Below, piece by piece: positions 1 through 12,150 of a stretch of 64,000 nt of DNA (position 1 is its first letter; each line of letters starts with the position of its first letter). Source of the stretch: Guillardia theta CCMP2712 (Eukaryota; Cryptophyceae; Pyrenomonadales; Geminigeraceae). The notes under the pieces were generated by a model that saw nothing but the letters and a program-made list of their open reading frames with translations, was not told the origin of the DNA and did not search any database. Location: NCBI RefSeq assembly GCF_000315625.1, contig NW_005434658.1, positions 481,203-545,202 on the forward strand. The letters are read 5' to 3'. The translations under genes were made by a program, and so were the position numbers.

Positions 1-2524
1 CCGTGAGGGATGTTGACAGTGGTAAGTGAAGGCTCAAAGCACAGGACTCGCTGATAAGGACCTCTACAACCTCACATGCACGAGTTCACCGCAGCCTCGG
101 TCAGAAAGAGGCTCGAGGACGGAGCACAGCGAGCGAGGTCCAGGTCAGCTCTAGCATCAGATCGTCATATGGAGGACATGCTTGCGATCGTGCTGAGTGT
201 TTGTCCTGCAGAGAGAGGGAGTCAAAGCCGATCGGGATGCGGGGATCTCCTGCAGCAGCGCCCAAGGCATCACCAGCAGCGAAAGCTGCTTCTTCCGCGA
301 CCAAGGATAGAAGCAGAAGGGCGTCAAAGTCACCCGGTCGCGCAAGGAAACTTGCCGTGAGTCGGCGCTAGACGAATAAGCTTCAATCAAACTTGTTGCG
401 CAGGAGCTGATCGAGGAGAACAAGAGACTGTCGGGGTTGGTACAGGCTGATGAGACGCGCTCCCACGAGTATAAGACCTTATTTGAATCCTACCTGGAGA
501 AAGAGCAGGATATTTTGAGCCGGTAAGTTGGAATCCTTTGCCGTGATCACGCGTGAAACATGGTTGGACTCAGTTTCCTCGAAGAATCTGTGAGAATGAA
601 ACGAGACGAGAATGCGAATGAAGAGGAGCAATCTTTGATCAAGATAGCATTTGAGCATAGGATTGCACAACTCCTCACGCAAATTACCGAGAAAGACACA
701 TCTATTCGACAATCAAAACTTGAGCTAGCGCAATTCAAAGAAATGACTCTGAACTGCATGGACGAACAGCATCAGGAGTGGACCGCTTTGCTCGAGCAGA
801 ATCATTCTAGACAGGAGAGTCTGAGCAAGCAATGCAGGTCCTTACCTTGCATGATGATAAACAGTTGTAGTGATCGTACAACAGGATGTTGGAAGAGCAG
901 CTCAGAACTTTTCATCGCGAAAGGGAAGAATTAATTGCAGCAAATCAGAAACGTGTCCAGAAGCTCGAGGTTGATCGTGCTCTTGCCTGTAGATTTACAT
1001 TTTGAAATCCTTATACCATGTAGGAAGAGAAAGCTGTATTAGAAGACAAGGTGCTACCAGTCTCTGATTCAGTTTGAAATTGAATCTTCTCCAGGTCAGA
1101 ACATTGACAGCGAAGGTAAATGTAAAGGAGGGCAACGTGGTCCGGCAGCAAGACACACGAGAGCTCTCATTGAGCCTAGACAATGAGCTTGAGCTTGCTA
1201 CAGAGGCTCTTCGGATCGCTCAGGTGGTACTTGGCCGTGCATTGCTGATGCGTAACTGGACTTCGTTGAAAGGAGATCAACAATGATGCGCGTCATCCTG
1301 ATTCGGACGATCGCGTTCGGGCTAGTCGAGGGAGGGAGAATGGCTATCCGATTCATCATCAGACAAACTATGGTGAATGCAAGAACTGTAAGGTCCTCCA
1401 GACCTTGCTGGAAGATGCCAGGGCTCAGTGTGAGGTCGTTGGCAAGCCAGTGACTCCCTTCTATCTCAATCAAGTTTCAGTTGTTGGGAGCTCAGAACAA
1501 ACGGACGGGTGACAAGCTTGCAGACTGCGAAACAAGGTGAAGGCAAATCTGTCGTCCTTCGACGTCCTTGATGTTTCTGGTTAGGTGTGAAGAGCTCAAA
1601 TCGCTTCATGACGATTCTTGTTGGGAGGTAAAATAGTGAATTTTGATTTGGACTGATCTGTCATATTTTCTTGGAGGATGACCTTATTTTCCTATACCAC
1701 TTTATTCACTGTTCTGATCAGGCTACAAGGCTGCAAAAAGCGTATCAAGAGCTTGAGGAGAGAAAGTACTGGGAGCAATACGTGTTTATTCTCGTGATGT
1801 TGTTACAGCGAAGAACTGATCAGGGAGAACGAGATGAACAAGATGGAATTGAAGGCGGCTCGCAGATCCGTTAAGAACCTAGTTCAGAGTGGTAAGGTTT
1901 GCCCTTCTGTCTCACGTGTCTGATTTGTTTTCTGGCATTTCATAACTACAGAGGCAGAGGAGGTCAGTCTTGTTCGCACTTGGGGGATTCGCATTTACGA
2001 TGTTGCTCTCACCAGGTGTGCAGAAGAAGATTGGAACTAGAGAGCTTGGAGAAACATTTGAAGACAGGCGAATTATGTCAAATGTGCCCTCAGACGGGTT
2101 CTTACTGGGCTGTTCAGATGCCGAAGCCACAGTCGCCCTGCTGGAAGAATCTTTGAAGCACTCACACATAGAGCTTGAAAGTCTCCGGAAACAGCTCAAC
2201 GAAGCTTCAGAGCAGATCACAAAGCTTGAGGCAGAGGTGAGTGCACCATGTGTGGTGATGATGACAGCAGCTCAGACAATGACAGCTCGAGCGCCAGAGA
2301 AATGTAAAGGACGACTCCGAAGATTGGAAGGTCAGGGCAGAGAGAGCTTCCAGGATCAACCAGCTTCTACTCCCTAAACTTGCAACCCTCCTCTCTGGTA
2401 GGACCATGCTTCCCTCCCCCATACTTTGTTCTCCACTGAACTACCTATAGACCGTGTTGACACCAAGGAAACCTCCTCTGAGGGTGGTTCGGCCTTCGAC
2501 CTCCTCCTTGAGCTTCAGGGTTGA
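1..2524 (+). CDS. Coiled-coil protein, multi-exon, 5' end outside window
   Basis: At least ten short exons can be read in one consistent protein rich in Glu, Lys, Gln and Leu with heptad character. The window opens inside an exon that ends at base 21 with a GTAAGTG donor. An Ala/Ser/Lys-rich linker follows (about 200-356), then helical exons at about 405-522, 590-835, 885-970, 1130-1225, 1280-1430 and 2100-2240. The last exon runs after the CTATAG acceptor near 2450 to a TGA at 2522-2524. A CxxC pair (about 1380-1400) is the only non-coiled-coil motif. No family was recognised. A cytoskeletal, Golgi or centrosomal scaffold would fit the composition, but this is only a guess. The exon chain is approximate. 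Confidence 0.6.
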
Positions 2525-3600
2525 CATCCCAGCTCTCCTTCCCTCCCTCATACTCACTCCCTGCTCGTCCTCGTCCTCGTCCTCGTCCTAGTTCTCCTTA
2601 GTTCATCTCCTTCCATTCTCAAGTTTTTTAAAGCCGTGGAAGGTGTTCCTGGTCAACCTCCGATGTAACTCATTTGAAACTTTTATCGAAATTTTAAAAG
2701 AGGTTTTCAACTATTGGCCAATTTTCTTTGAAAGTGCTGTACACCCGACCAGATCCCCTCTTGCGTCCTATGTAGAGGTGGGTGGTCTAGTGTTGAGGTG
2801 ACAAAGACGGCTTGGAAGCGCATCCGTATGGGTGGGGTATAATTATCACCGGTCATGGGCCAATTTGTAGGGTAGGTATATGGAGACCCGTAGGTTTAAG
2901 TCGAAATATCAGATGAGATAACCCTAAGTTTTACTGTGATGTAACCCATACATAATGATATGGGGGGTGAGGGTAGTGATGGGCGATGTCCACAGTGAAT
3001 TGGGTGGGTAGGGGGTTTGGAGGGACGAGGATGGCCTGGCTGGAGGTATGGAAATTGCAAGCGCGCAGCTTGGTTGAGAAGCATGCGGTGATGCAGAAGA
3101 AGATGGTGAAGGAGTGGAGGAACAGGAGGGAGGAGCAGTTTGATCTCAAGCTCTCTACTGATGTATACTTGTGATATTCTCCAAGACTTCATGGCTACCA
3201 CAAATTTGCTGATGTGTAAAGCGCCCTTGCAAAGTATGCTGCATTTTGTCGCTGTCGGCGTTGCATGGAATGCTTTGCTTTGATTACGGCCTGAATGTAA
3301 ATTTTCTTGACGATCAGTGCGTGATATTCTTTGTGTTGCTGTCTGTAATGCCGCATGATTGAGATGATGCCACTTACAAGGACGGTTCAATATATTTTCT
3401 CACTTTTTCTCCATCTGAATGTTCTTCGTGCACACCAGGTTGTCTTCTAGATCTCAGTTGGGTATGGAGGATATTGTTCTTGTGGAATTCGAGCGGGACT
3501 GGATGCTGACGCAAGCCTCTTGTGCCATGGAACCAGCTGTAAGGACGCTCCTGTGAGTTCAGGGAAGGGTGAACATACCTCGCTTTATCCTCCCGGGACC
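2525..3600. other. Intergenic region with G-rich element
   Basis: This is the tail-to-head gap between the coiled-coil gene and the SEL1L gene. About 2770-3040 holds G-rich, strand-asymmetric sequence (GGTGGGTGG, GGGTGGGGTA, GGGTGGGTAGGGGG) of the class repeated elsewhere in the window. Short open frames on both strands here have no recognisable protein content. The last 250 bases are the likely promoter and 5' UTR of the next gene. Confidence 0.5.
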
Positions 3601-6600
3601 ATGGCATACAGCAGAAGTCGACAGGCTCCGCGATCCATGGGGATGCTCTTGCTCGTTGTCGGGCTCATCACTTTAAGTTCCCTCCCTTGTTTCAGCGCGG
3701 ATGTGCCTCGGTCAGGTCAGACCCAGTCCAACGTGGACCACGGTGGGTTGGCGAAGGGTGACAATCCGGAGATTGATTCGTTGGTGGATGAGGAGAAGAC
3801 GCTCATGGATGACGAGAAGCTGCCTTCACGATCAGACTCTGAAGACAAGAGCCATGAAGGACTACGTCAGAAAAGCTCCGATTCGTTGACTGGTGACATA
3901 AGGCAAGGCGCGTCCCATGCGGGTCATGGAAAGCAGGAGGCGGAGAAACGTCAACAACCTGCACAGAACTATAAATTGCCTGACAGAAAGTCTTGGAATT
4001 CTCCAACTCACCCAGATTCCGGCAGTACGAACCTAGGGAGTGAAAAACTCGATTCCCAACATGGGCAGGTTCCGAAGGGTGTCGAAAATGGTGCAAAGGA
4101 CCACCACGATACGAAGGATGCACATGTGGCCGATCAAAACTTGTTACAGCAACATAACGAGCACCCCAACGCTCGTGAAACACACAGTGATGATTCACAA
4201 AGGAATCGAATGGAGCATTACCGGGTATCAGGTAATGATCAACAGCTCAAGACTGATAACGCTGAGCAGAAAAGGTATGCAACGATGATTCTTACTTGCC
4301 ATCTTTTTGACGTTGGCGACATCACAGAACGACAGCATCTATGTCTGATCACGCTAATCCCATGAGTGATCATGCAGCTAGTGGCGGGGCGGCGCCTCGT
4401 GACCCCCGTGGTAGTGTTGGTGCGGTGCTATTGCTGATCTAAACGTGCGAGCAGGAGACGCTTCAAGACCCACGGGAAAGGGAGACCAGCCAGCAAATCT
4501 GAGGCAGCCTGAGAAGCAGCCGATTCCTGCACCAGAAGTACATCAGAGCAGTGCTTCGCCGAACAAGCTAGCTGATCAGTCGGAGTTACATGAAGCTGTC
4601 CATGATGAGAAGGGTTCTAACTCGAGAGTGGATGGTGAAACTTCAAAGTCTCCGGTTGACCAGAAGGGCACGATGGTTCAGGGTGAATCGCAGGCGCAGG
4701 GGGACATGAAAAACGAAGGCAACAAACAAGCCACGGCCTCGGCAGGCACAACGCCTCCAAAGGCTCAAACGGGCAGTTCTTCGTCGAAGAATGATCCGAT
4801 TTCCATGCTTATCACCGATATTGCACCTCACAAGCGAAAGTTAAACGTCGGAGTTGAAGATGGTGCGAAAGATCCGGAAATGGTTAATGTGGAGTCTGCA
4901 AGGGAAAGGGAAATCAATGAACTTCTACGAAGAGCTGAGAAATATCGCTTCGGGATTGATGCAACCAAAATCAATTATGCTAAGGCCCTCGAAGCATACT
5001 CTGCAGCTGCAAAACTTGGAAGTCATGCAGCAACGGCTCTACTAGGTGAAATGTACAAGCATGGACTTGGTGTTGAGCCAGATCTGCAAAAAGCAATATC
5101 ACATTTCAATGCTTCAGCAGAACATGTGATGCATCCAAAATGCTGTTGATGTTAGTCAACTCATTCAGATTTTGTTTTTAGGGTGATCCCACTGCACAAC
5201 GCAATTTAGCCATGTTGTACGCGTCTGGAATCGGCGTGGAGGAAAATCAGGCAGATCTTGTTGTCGGCGCCATCTGCTAGTAGTAATATCTTGGTATAGG
5301 CGCTTGCTGTACTGTATTATCACTTTGCTTCTATTTCTGGGGATTATCTCGGACAGGTACATGTCACGTTGTATTTTTTTTTCATTTCATGATCGTCCGA
5401 TGATTCAGCTTGCGATGGGATACCGCCACATGCATGGCGTCGGGGTGCCAAAGAACTGTCAGACTGCAGTGGAATACTATCTACCTGCTGTAGAGGCTGT
5501 GGTCCGAGATGTGCAGCAGTTTCGTCCCCCCCCCATGATGGAACGCTACCCACTTGCACAGGATGGTGAGGAAGAATTTCTCGAGAGGTTGACGCGCCTG
5601 ACTCTGAGCGTGTCAGCTGGCGGGAAGACGCGTGCGGTCGATCTTGATGAGGACGTTGTGAACTACTATCAGTACAGCGCGGCCAGGGGGGATGCAGCAG
5701 CCCAGGTTAGCCTCCCGTCCTCTGACCTCTGCCACGATCCCGGAGATCTGATACGAATGTGACGGCGACAGGTGGCTCTGGGCCAACTCTACTACTTTGG
5801 GGCACGAGGCATCGAACAGAACTATGCTGAGGCGCTCCGATGGTGGGTATGCCACTGTGGACCTCAAAGTTTTTGACCAGTTGTGCAGGTACGAGCTGGC
5901 AGCAGAGCAAGGCGACCCGAATGCTCTGGGCCACATTGGGAACATGTACGTACAGGGCATCCATGTTGAGCCCAACAACGAAACAGCTCTGAAATACTTC
6001 AGGTAGTCTCTGCGCGGCCTGCTGTAGTATCATTAACGTCTTGTTACCAGGCAAGGAGCGGAGAAGGGAAACGGGATTGCGATCAATGGTCTGGGCTACA
6101 TGCACCTTTATGGAATGGGCTTACCTCAGAGCTCAAGCGAAGCCGTGAAGCTCTTCTCTAACGCTGCAGAGCAAGGGAATCTTGAAGCGAGGTTCAACCT
6201 AGGAGCTCTGTACGTGGTAGGAGACGACTTGCTCTCTGACAGTTGGATCCCTCGTGAATTGATTTGTGTTGTTTTGTTTCTCTATCGCAGGGCGGACAAG
6301 GAGTTAGCAAGGATTATGTGAAGGCACTTTATTATTTCTCGCTGGCAGCCAACAGAGGCCACATGCTGGCATTGTACAATTTGGCCATGATGCACTTGAA
6401 CGGATTCGGGACGCCGAGATCTTGCCCGAACGCGGTCCAGGTGATCAGCCGAGTTTGTCTTGTCCTGGTTCGCTGACCTCTCTTGAAGTTTCTCAAGTCA
6501 GTGGCTGAAAGAGGATCTTGGGGGTTGAGAATTCAAAATGGATACAAGGTGGGGAGAGTTGGTCTGCTCGTCTGTGCCTGACAGGAGGGGCAGCTTTATC

Positions 6601-7570
6601 GCATGGGGAAGATTGATCCTTCCTTCTTGCTCTACTCGGAAGCATCGGAGCTTGGCTATGAAGTAGCGCAGGCCAACGTTGCCTTCCTGTACGACCTGGT
6701 GTGACACAACTTGGCAACGGCGATCTTTTCTGACCCGAGTGATACGCCACTGCAGGAGGAGACGAGACTCACGTCGGGCAAGAGGAGCAAGGCCCTCAAC
6801 GCGTTCGAGCTATCAGCCCAGCAGGGAAATTCTGCCGCGGAGCTGAAGATAGGGGACTACTACTACTACGGGATGGGCACATCCATCAACTTCCGCAAGG
6901 CTGTCGCTCATTATCGCGCAGCTAGTGAGGCGAGGAATGCACAGGTCAGCGTCATGTACATACGGGCGCCTCCTCCTGAACCCTTACCTGCTAGGCGATG
7001 TTCAACCTCGCATTCATGCACGAGCATGGCATCGGGTTGCCCAAGGTGTTTCTGACGCTGTTGGTTCACGAGAATGTCTGACGACCATGGCAGGATCTGC
7101 ACCTTGCGAAGCGCTTCTACGACATGGCAGTGGAAACTTCACAGGAAGGGTCGACATCTTATTCTGACGGACCTGACGGCTGGCCTGCAGGATGCGCTCT
7201 GGCCGGTCATGATCTGCCGCACCAAGTTATGGTTGGAGATGACTGTGCAAGAGACCATCGAAATGATCGACACCCTTTCCCACAAGCTCTCTCAGAGATA
7301 CGGACCAAGGTGACACCCTTCTTTCCCTGCTGTTGTTGCTCTCCTCGACACTCGTGATGGCATACTCCCGACTTGTCTGTCTACATCTCCAATGCCAACC
7401 AATGATCTTGTTGCAGGTATGGATTGTGGCTGCCTGCATCGAAGGTTTGGATCCCTTGGCTGTTGGAGAACTGGGATTACGTGCTAGGAGGCCTGTTGGC
7501 CTCGCTTCTCCTGCTTGCTATGATCCTGCAGCAGCAGCTGTTCTCAGCCAGGATGCAGGGAAGAAGATGA
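3601..7570 (+). CDS. SEL1L/HRD3-like ERAD adaptor (Sel1 repeats, C-terminal TM)
   Basis: SEL1L/Hrd3 is the lumenal adaptor of the Hrd1 ubiquitin ligase in ER-associated degradation; it passes misfolded glycoproteins to the membrane ligase. The start at 3601 has an ACCATGG context and opens a signal peptide (hydrophobic core LLLVVGLITLSSLPCFSA). An acidic, low-complexity region of about 250 residues follows. From about 4900 on there is a long run of Sel1 repeats with typical pieces such as GEMYKHGLGVEPD, GNMYVQGIHVEPNN and GDYYYYGMGTSINF. The order and the C-terminal block HEHGIGLPKDLHLAKRFYD match SEL1L closely. The final exon encodes one membrane span (YVLGGLLASLLLLAMIL) and a short basic tail. 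Exon 1 probably ends at 4231 and exon 2 begins at 4455; more than ten introns follow. In an alga with a four-membrane plastid it could serve the host ER or the ERAD-derived import machinery. The Asp after the predicted cleavage site favours the ER. Confidence 0.9.
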
Positions 7571-7672
7571 GAACATCTGTTAGAAACTTTATTTCGCCAG
7601 CAATTGTAAATCAGAGACTCCACATGCGCTTTTGGACGTTTTTATTTTTGCTTCACAGAGAACGAATGTAAC

Positions 7673-8855
7673 TTAGAACTTGGAAAACTTCTTTCCTCCC
7701 GCAGCCTCAGTGATAACCTGCTCGTCGTCAGCTGAACAGAAGCAACAAGTCTCCTCTTCACCTGAAGAACGTTGAACCTGACAGTCTTGGAGAGAGGCCT
7801 GTATCAAACAACACTGTCAGTGCACTATTTCCGCTCCATGTCATGGTCCTTCACCTGCACTGTCCAACAACAACGGAATCCCCAGGGTTCAACTTGAAGG
7901 CCGGTGAGACGTGAGCAGGAACGTTCTTGTGGCGCTTCTCGTATCTATTGTACTTCTTGATATAATGCCTGCTCCCACATCAGTCCCCGCACCCGCCTTC
8001 GGCTCCTGTTTCTCACATATAATCACGGCGGATAACGATGGTTCTCTTCATCTTGTTAGAGACGACAACTCCACGGAGAAGCTTTCCACGGATGCTGACG
8101 TTGCCGACCCATGGGCACTTCTTGTCGATGTAGACTCCGTCCTTGGCCTCCAGAGGAGTCTTGAAGCCAAGGCCGACCGACTTGACGAAGCTGCGAGAGC
8201 ATGGTGACTAACGGAAACAGAGCTGGGTGGACAAGACTCTGAAATAGACTCTTCCACGAGGTCAACTACCCCAACACATAGGACTCAACAAGAATATCAT
8301 CAGAGAGCACCAGCTGCATGTTGACAGTACTCTTAACCATCACGGTGCCAGCCCTCGATTGGTTTCTACATGACAGTCTGTGTTCGCTACCCTCCAAAGA
8401 CAAAAAAATTCAAGACATATGTTCTATTCTAGTAATCATGGTAAGATACATGCTGCTCTGGTAAGACTTTCAAAGCAGAATACGGACTAGGCCTAAAACA
8501 AACACGCACGACACTTCATTCAATTTCGCAACGGTGACGAAGTTGTCGACTCAACCATCCGTTCATCATCAGAACTCCTCACGATCACATACACATTCTC
8601 ATAACACGGCATCCTCACACTAGCAATGTGGCTCAAACCCCCTACCAACCCTGCACACACCCACAAACCAACTTCCCTCTCCTCTTCTGTCGCCTCCCCA
8701 GAAACCGCAGGCAAGTGGAGAAGAGCTTACCGAGCAGCCTTCCTGCCAGCCTTGCCGAGGAACTCCTTCTTGTTCTGGAAGACAGTAGGCTGCTTCATGT
8801 ACGCCTTCTGATCCTGAGGATCGAAGTACGCGGGGTGACCTGCCTTGCCCGACAT
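7673..8855 (-). CDS. RPS11: 40S ribosomal protein S11 (uS17)
   Basis: Cytosolic small-subunit ribosomal protein uS17. Five exons keep frame throughout: 8731-8855, 8017-8190, 7855-7968, 7762-7798 and 7673-7717, giving 164 residues against 158 in human. Diagnostic stretches are [12 protein letters not shown] near the N-terminus, [39 protein letters not shown] in the centre and a C-terminus ending GGKKFSKF. The last intron (7718-7761) is only 44 nt. The start ATG is complement 8853-8855. The gene is head to head with a small coiled-coil gene and tail to tail with SEL1L, leaving 102 bp between stop codons. Confidence 0.97.
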
Positions 8856-9081
8856 TTTCCTGCTCGCGCGTGCGCTCGTGGCGCTCGAAAAAAAAAACCG
8901 ATGATGATAATGGACCACATCCCCGCTCAGAATGGCTCCCACATCCCCGCTCAGCCCTCCTACACGCCATCACACTTTTGGTCAATAAAGTGTTGATGGA
9001 CAAGCACCGGTGATGATGCCTATGGGAGACAGGGTGGGGTTCGGGTCGTTACCACGCCAGAGTTCAAAACGGATTGCGGCA
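8856..9081. promoter_or_regulatory. Short divergent intergenic region
   Basis: These 226 bases separate the RPS11 start (minus) from the next gene (plus), so both promoters must lie here or in the first exons. The region holds an A9 tract and a direct repeat (CCACATCCCCGCTCAG, twice, about 8918-8955). Neither of the recurring intergenic element classes is present, unlike most other promoter gaps in this window. No TATA box is obvious. Confidence 0.45.
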
Positions 9082-9954
9082 ATGGACGGTGAGGGAGCGG
9101 TGATCATGGCGGGGGAAAGAGGGTGTGTACAACAAGGTTGGGAGAGCTGCAATACATGTACATGATTATCTTACCTGGTTTGTGTCTTCAAGAGATGTCT
9201 GACATGTTTGTGTGTCCTCCTGTTGACTGTGATGGGTGGGACAAGCGTTCCTTGATGAACAATGGGTCCTTCCACAATGACACTTTGTTCTCTTTTTCAG
9301 ATGCTAAGTCAGACCTCGTCAACGTTTTATCAAGATTGGAGGCGCACTGGGTTGTGCTGGAAGCAGAACTAACAGAGATCAACAAAGACATCACACAGTG
9401 CGAGCAGTGCGTGCAGAAATATGGGTGATACATGCCGTCAGCAGCTCTTGTACTGTGAATCTCACTTGTGTTTGGACAGGGAGTACTTTACTTTTCCATT
9501 GCAACACCTGAAGGTATTTTCCAAAAGTTTCTGGGCTAGACTGAACGCTTTTCCCAGGATCTCAAGAAGGCGAAGAAACAGAAGATGAAGGAGATCATTC
9601 AAGTACGATGTACTTTTGATAACGATGTTTGAAATGATCGTGCATAAAGGCAATGGAGGCTTTCAACGAGAACCTTGTAGGAGGAAAACGTCTGGTCAAG
9701 ATGCTAGAACGAGAAATGGTATAGCTGCTACAATGCGTGATGTGTCGTTACAGATATCTGTTGCTGACTCTTTCAATTCATTAGCCCGTCGTGAGTGTGA
9801 ACAGTACAGCCAAGAGCGGAATGAATTGAATGGACAAGGTGAATATCTTCCATGAAAATACTCCTTGACAGACTCCAATGTTTCAGACTCAAACTTTCGG
9901 GAATTGCTTTTATGTTCATTAATCCTGCTCTCACAAATCTATCATCGAATTTAA
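9082..9954 (+). CDS. Small coiled-coil protein of unknown function
   Basis: A chain of short exons reads as one helical, charged protein. A start at 9082 in a first exon ending near 9125 joins in frame to the exon after the TTTTTCAG acceptor at 9300 (AKSDLVNVLSRLEAHW). Further exons include EYFTFPLQHLK, DLKKAKKQKMKEII, LVGGKRLVKMLEREM and RRECEQYSQERNEL, and the stop is at 9952-9954. A CxxC occurs in QCEQCVQKYG. Size and composition resemble small subunits of helical-bundle complexes, but no family was recognised. Its 3' end may overlap the terminal exon of the minus-strand carrier gene. Confidence 0.6.
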
Positions 9955-11304
9955 ATTGCAAGAATTTAGAGCGCTGATTGGCCCAAGAGAGCCTGTAGCT
10001 TAGATGTAAGCAATGGAATTGAAATTCAAATGCATCATGCACCTTGCTCAACTTGTCGGTAAGAATAAGCGAAATCGTGGTGTACGGCGCAAGCTGAAAC
10101 AAGTTCACATTCAGTCTAAGATCATGATAATTGTTAATAAATGTTGAAATATACCTTCAAGAAGGCAGGGGTGAATCCCTTGTAGAGTGCAGGGAAGCCC
10201 TCGCTCTAGAATTCGAATGTTCAGCGAAACAGAAACACAAGATGCAATTTTCATCCAACCTTGACGGTCTTGACAAAGCAGTCAGTCATACTCTTGTACA
10301 TGGCCTCCTGGCCTGGAAGAGGCTTGGGCATGTTCTGAACACGAGACTTGACCACATCGAACGGGTTAGAAACCAAGTTCGCGACGAAGCTGGCAAACAT
10401 GGTGCCAGTGAACATCAAAGGAATGCCGTCCTTGTCAGGGAAGATCTGAGGAAATTTCTTGTGGAGTTGCTCCTTGGATTCAGAGTAGCATCCCAAAACA
10501 CTGGCAGACAACAAAGTAGCACGAATGACAGTGGGGGTGCCGCCGGACCAGAGCTTCAAGGGTCCCTGTTGGTTGGAAAGAATCAGTACCAGGCGAGCAA
10601 AGATTGAGGAAGGAAACGGCAGAGTAGCGAGATCAGGAGAGGAAAACAAGGAAGGAGGAGCAGGAGGGGGGAAATAACAGGCACTGCAGCTCATAACCAA
10701 CCTCTTCCTTGGCAATGCGAACGATGCAGTCGAGGCAGCTCTTGTAGTTCCTCTGCAGCTCAGGCGCAAGCTTGGAATCTGCAGACATGCGAACAAGGGA
10801 GACCTCGGAGGGGAGACCAGCCATCGAGCCGATGGCACCAGCGACTGATCCCATCACAAGCTTCTTCTCAAAGCTGACCTTCTCGTCCTTCTTGCTGAAC
10901 TTGTTCAGGAGCCAGGCATAAATTCCGACTCTGCAAGAGCCATACGTCCACTGTCTCAAGTAAGCAGCATCGATACCAGTGTAGAGACCCTTGAAGAAGC
11001 CTTTGCGCTTCACAATCTGAATGGTGGCATCGAGAGGGTTCTTGTATGCCTTGGCTGTTCCGCCACCTCCATCAATCTGCATCTGCACACGAACAACATC
11101 CAGGGGATGGCAAACGGTCGCAGCACCCATTCCACCAAGAGCACCAAGAACCATTCTGGTACCAAGACTGGTCTGCTTGACTGGCTGGGGAGCAGGGACC
11201 TGTGCCTTGGCACTGAGCCATGAGGACGCGAGGTGCTCAAAAGGTCCCACCGAGGCGGAGATGGGTGCAAGGAGCACCACAAACAGAGCTGCACGAGAGA
11301 TCAT
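9773..11304 (-). CDS. Mitochondrial carrier family (SLC25) transporter with signal-peptide-like N-terminus
   Basis: SLC25 proteins exchange metabolites across inner organelle membranes. The three-fold repeat is present. The first repeat carries the signature PLDVVRVQMQ, and a second signature, PFDVVKSRVQNMP, begins the last repeat. GFFKGLYTGIDAAYLRQ, KLWSGGTPTVIRA and LYKGFTPAFLKLAPYTT mark the repeat ends. The whole resembles 2-oxoglutarate/malate or dicarboxylate carriers (SLC25A11 group). Exons are 10702-11304, 10260-10565, 10155-10205 and a last one starting at 10093. The last frame stays open to 9773, well past the expected C-terminus near SKVHDA, so an unseen intron or an extended tail is possible. 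About 45 residues precede the first repeat, opening with a hydrophobic stretch (ALFVVLLAPISASVG), which is unusual for the family. Confidence 0.92.
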
Positions 11305-12150
11305 GCTGGTAAACTTGGTCTCAGCAATCGAACAAGCTTGGTCACGAGGGTTTCAACAGCTCAGAGCGTCCTGTCCTTCAAGATCTGATAGCTGTCCTAC
11401 TGTCTCTTCGTCTCCCCCACTTGCTCTCCCCACGTCGCCGCCTCCTCAATCACGTGAGGATCCGATCCGCATCTGCTCCTCAACCTACCCCACCCCCTCT
11501 CTTTCCTCCAAACAGTTACCCCACCCTGGTCAAAACACCCACCTACCTCCTGCTTGCCTTTTATTCCCATGACTTGTCAAGCACCCCTGCTGGATATCAC
11601 CCTACCCCTAAGACACGTATTTATACCCCTGGAATCAAGGCAATCATGGCCCCCACCTTTCAAAGATACACACTTCACCCACCCCTGATTTCCCTACCCT
11701 ACCCAATACTCCAAACATGACCTTCCCTTGGTCAATATGACAGAGCAAAATGACCCCTTTGATAAGGTAGGGGTAGTTACCCCCACCCTCTTCTGGGAAC
11801 CCACACCCTAGCAAAGAAGTGTTTGATTTGTTACAACAGGAGTAGCGGCCCCCATTGCATCGAGACCCACCCCTGCTCTCCCAAATCAAGTACCCACCCT
11901 ATCATTTGTGTCCAATCAACCACCCCCTTTGATTTCATTTCCTTTAAGAGGACCCCCACCCTCATTTTCATCATGACAGGTCAATTGGAAGTACCCTAGA
12001 ATCAGGAGGGTTCGGTATCTACCAACACTTTGATACCCCACCCTAGTCTGCAACTGATCACCCACCCCACCCCATGTCTCATCTCCTGAACTTTGCAAGC
12101 TCAAGTTGGTTTTTGAACTTGGTCTGCTCCCACCGGCATCATCGCCCTCT
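11305..12150. repeat. C-rich strand-asymmetric intergenic element
   Basis: This gap between two minus-strand genes is dominated by C-rich, G-poor plus-strand sequence from about 11420 to 12075. It has many short variants of ACCCCACCC, TACCCTACCC and CACCCCTG separated by 20-60 bases. The runs share vocabulary with the elements at 14.4, 17.5, 23.7, 31.7, 49-50.7 and 60 kb but are not exact copies. No coding signal is visible. The part next to 11304 must contain the carrier gene's promoter. Confidence 0.55.
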
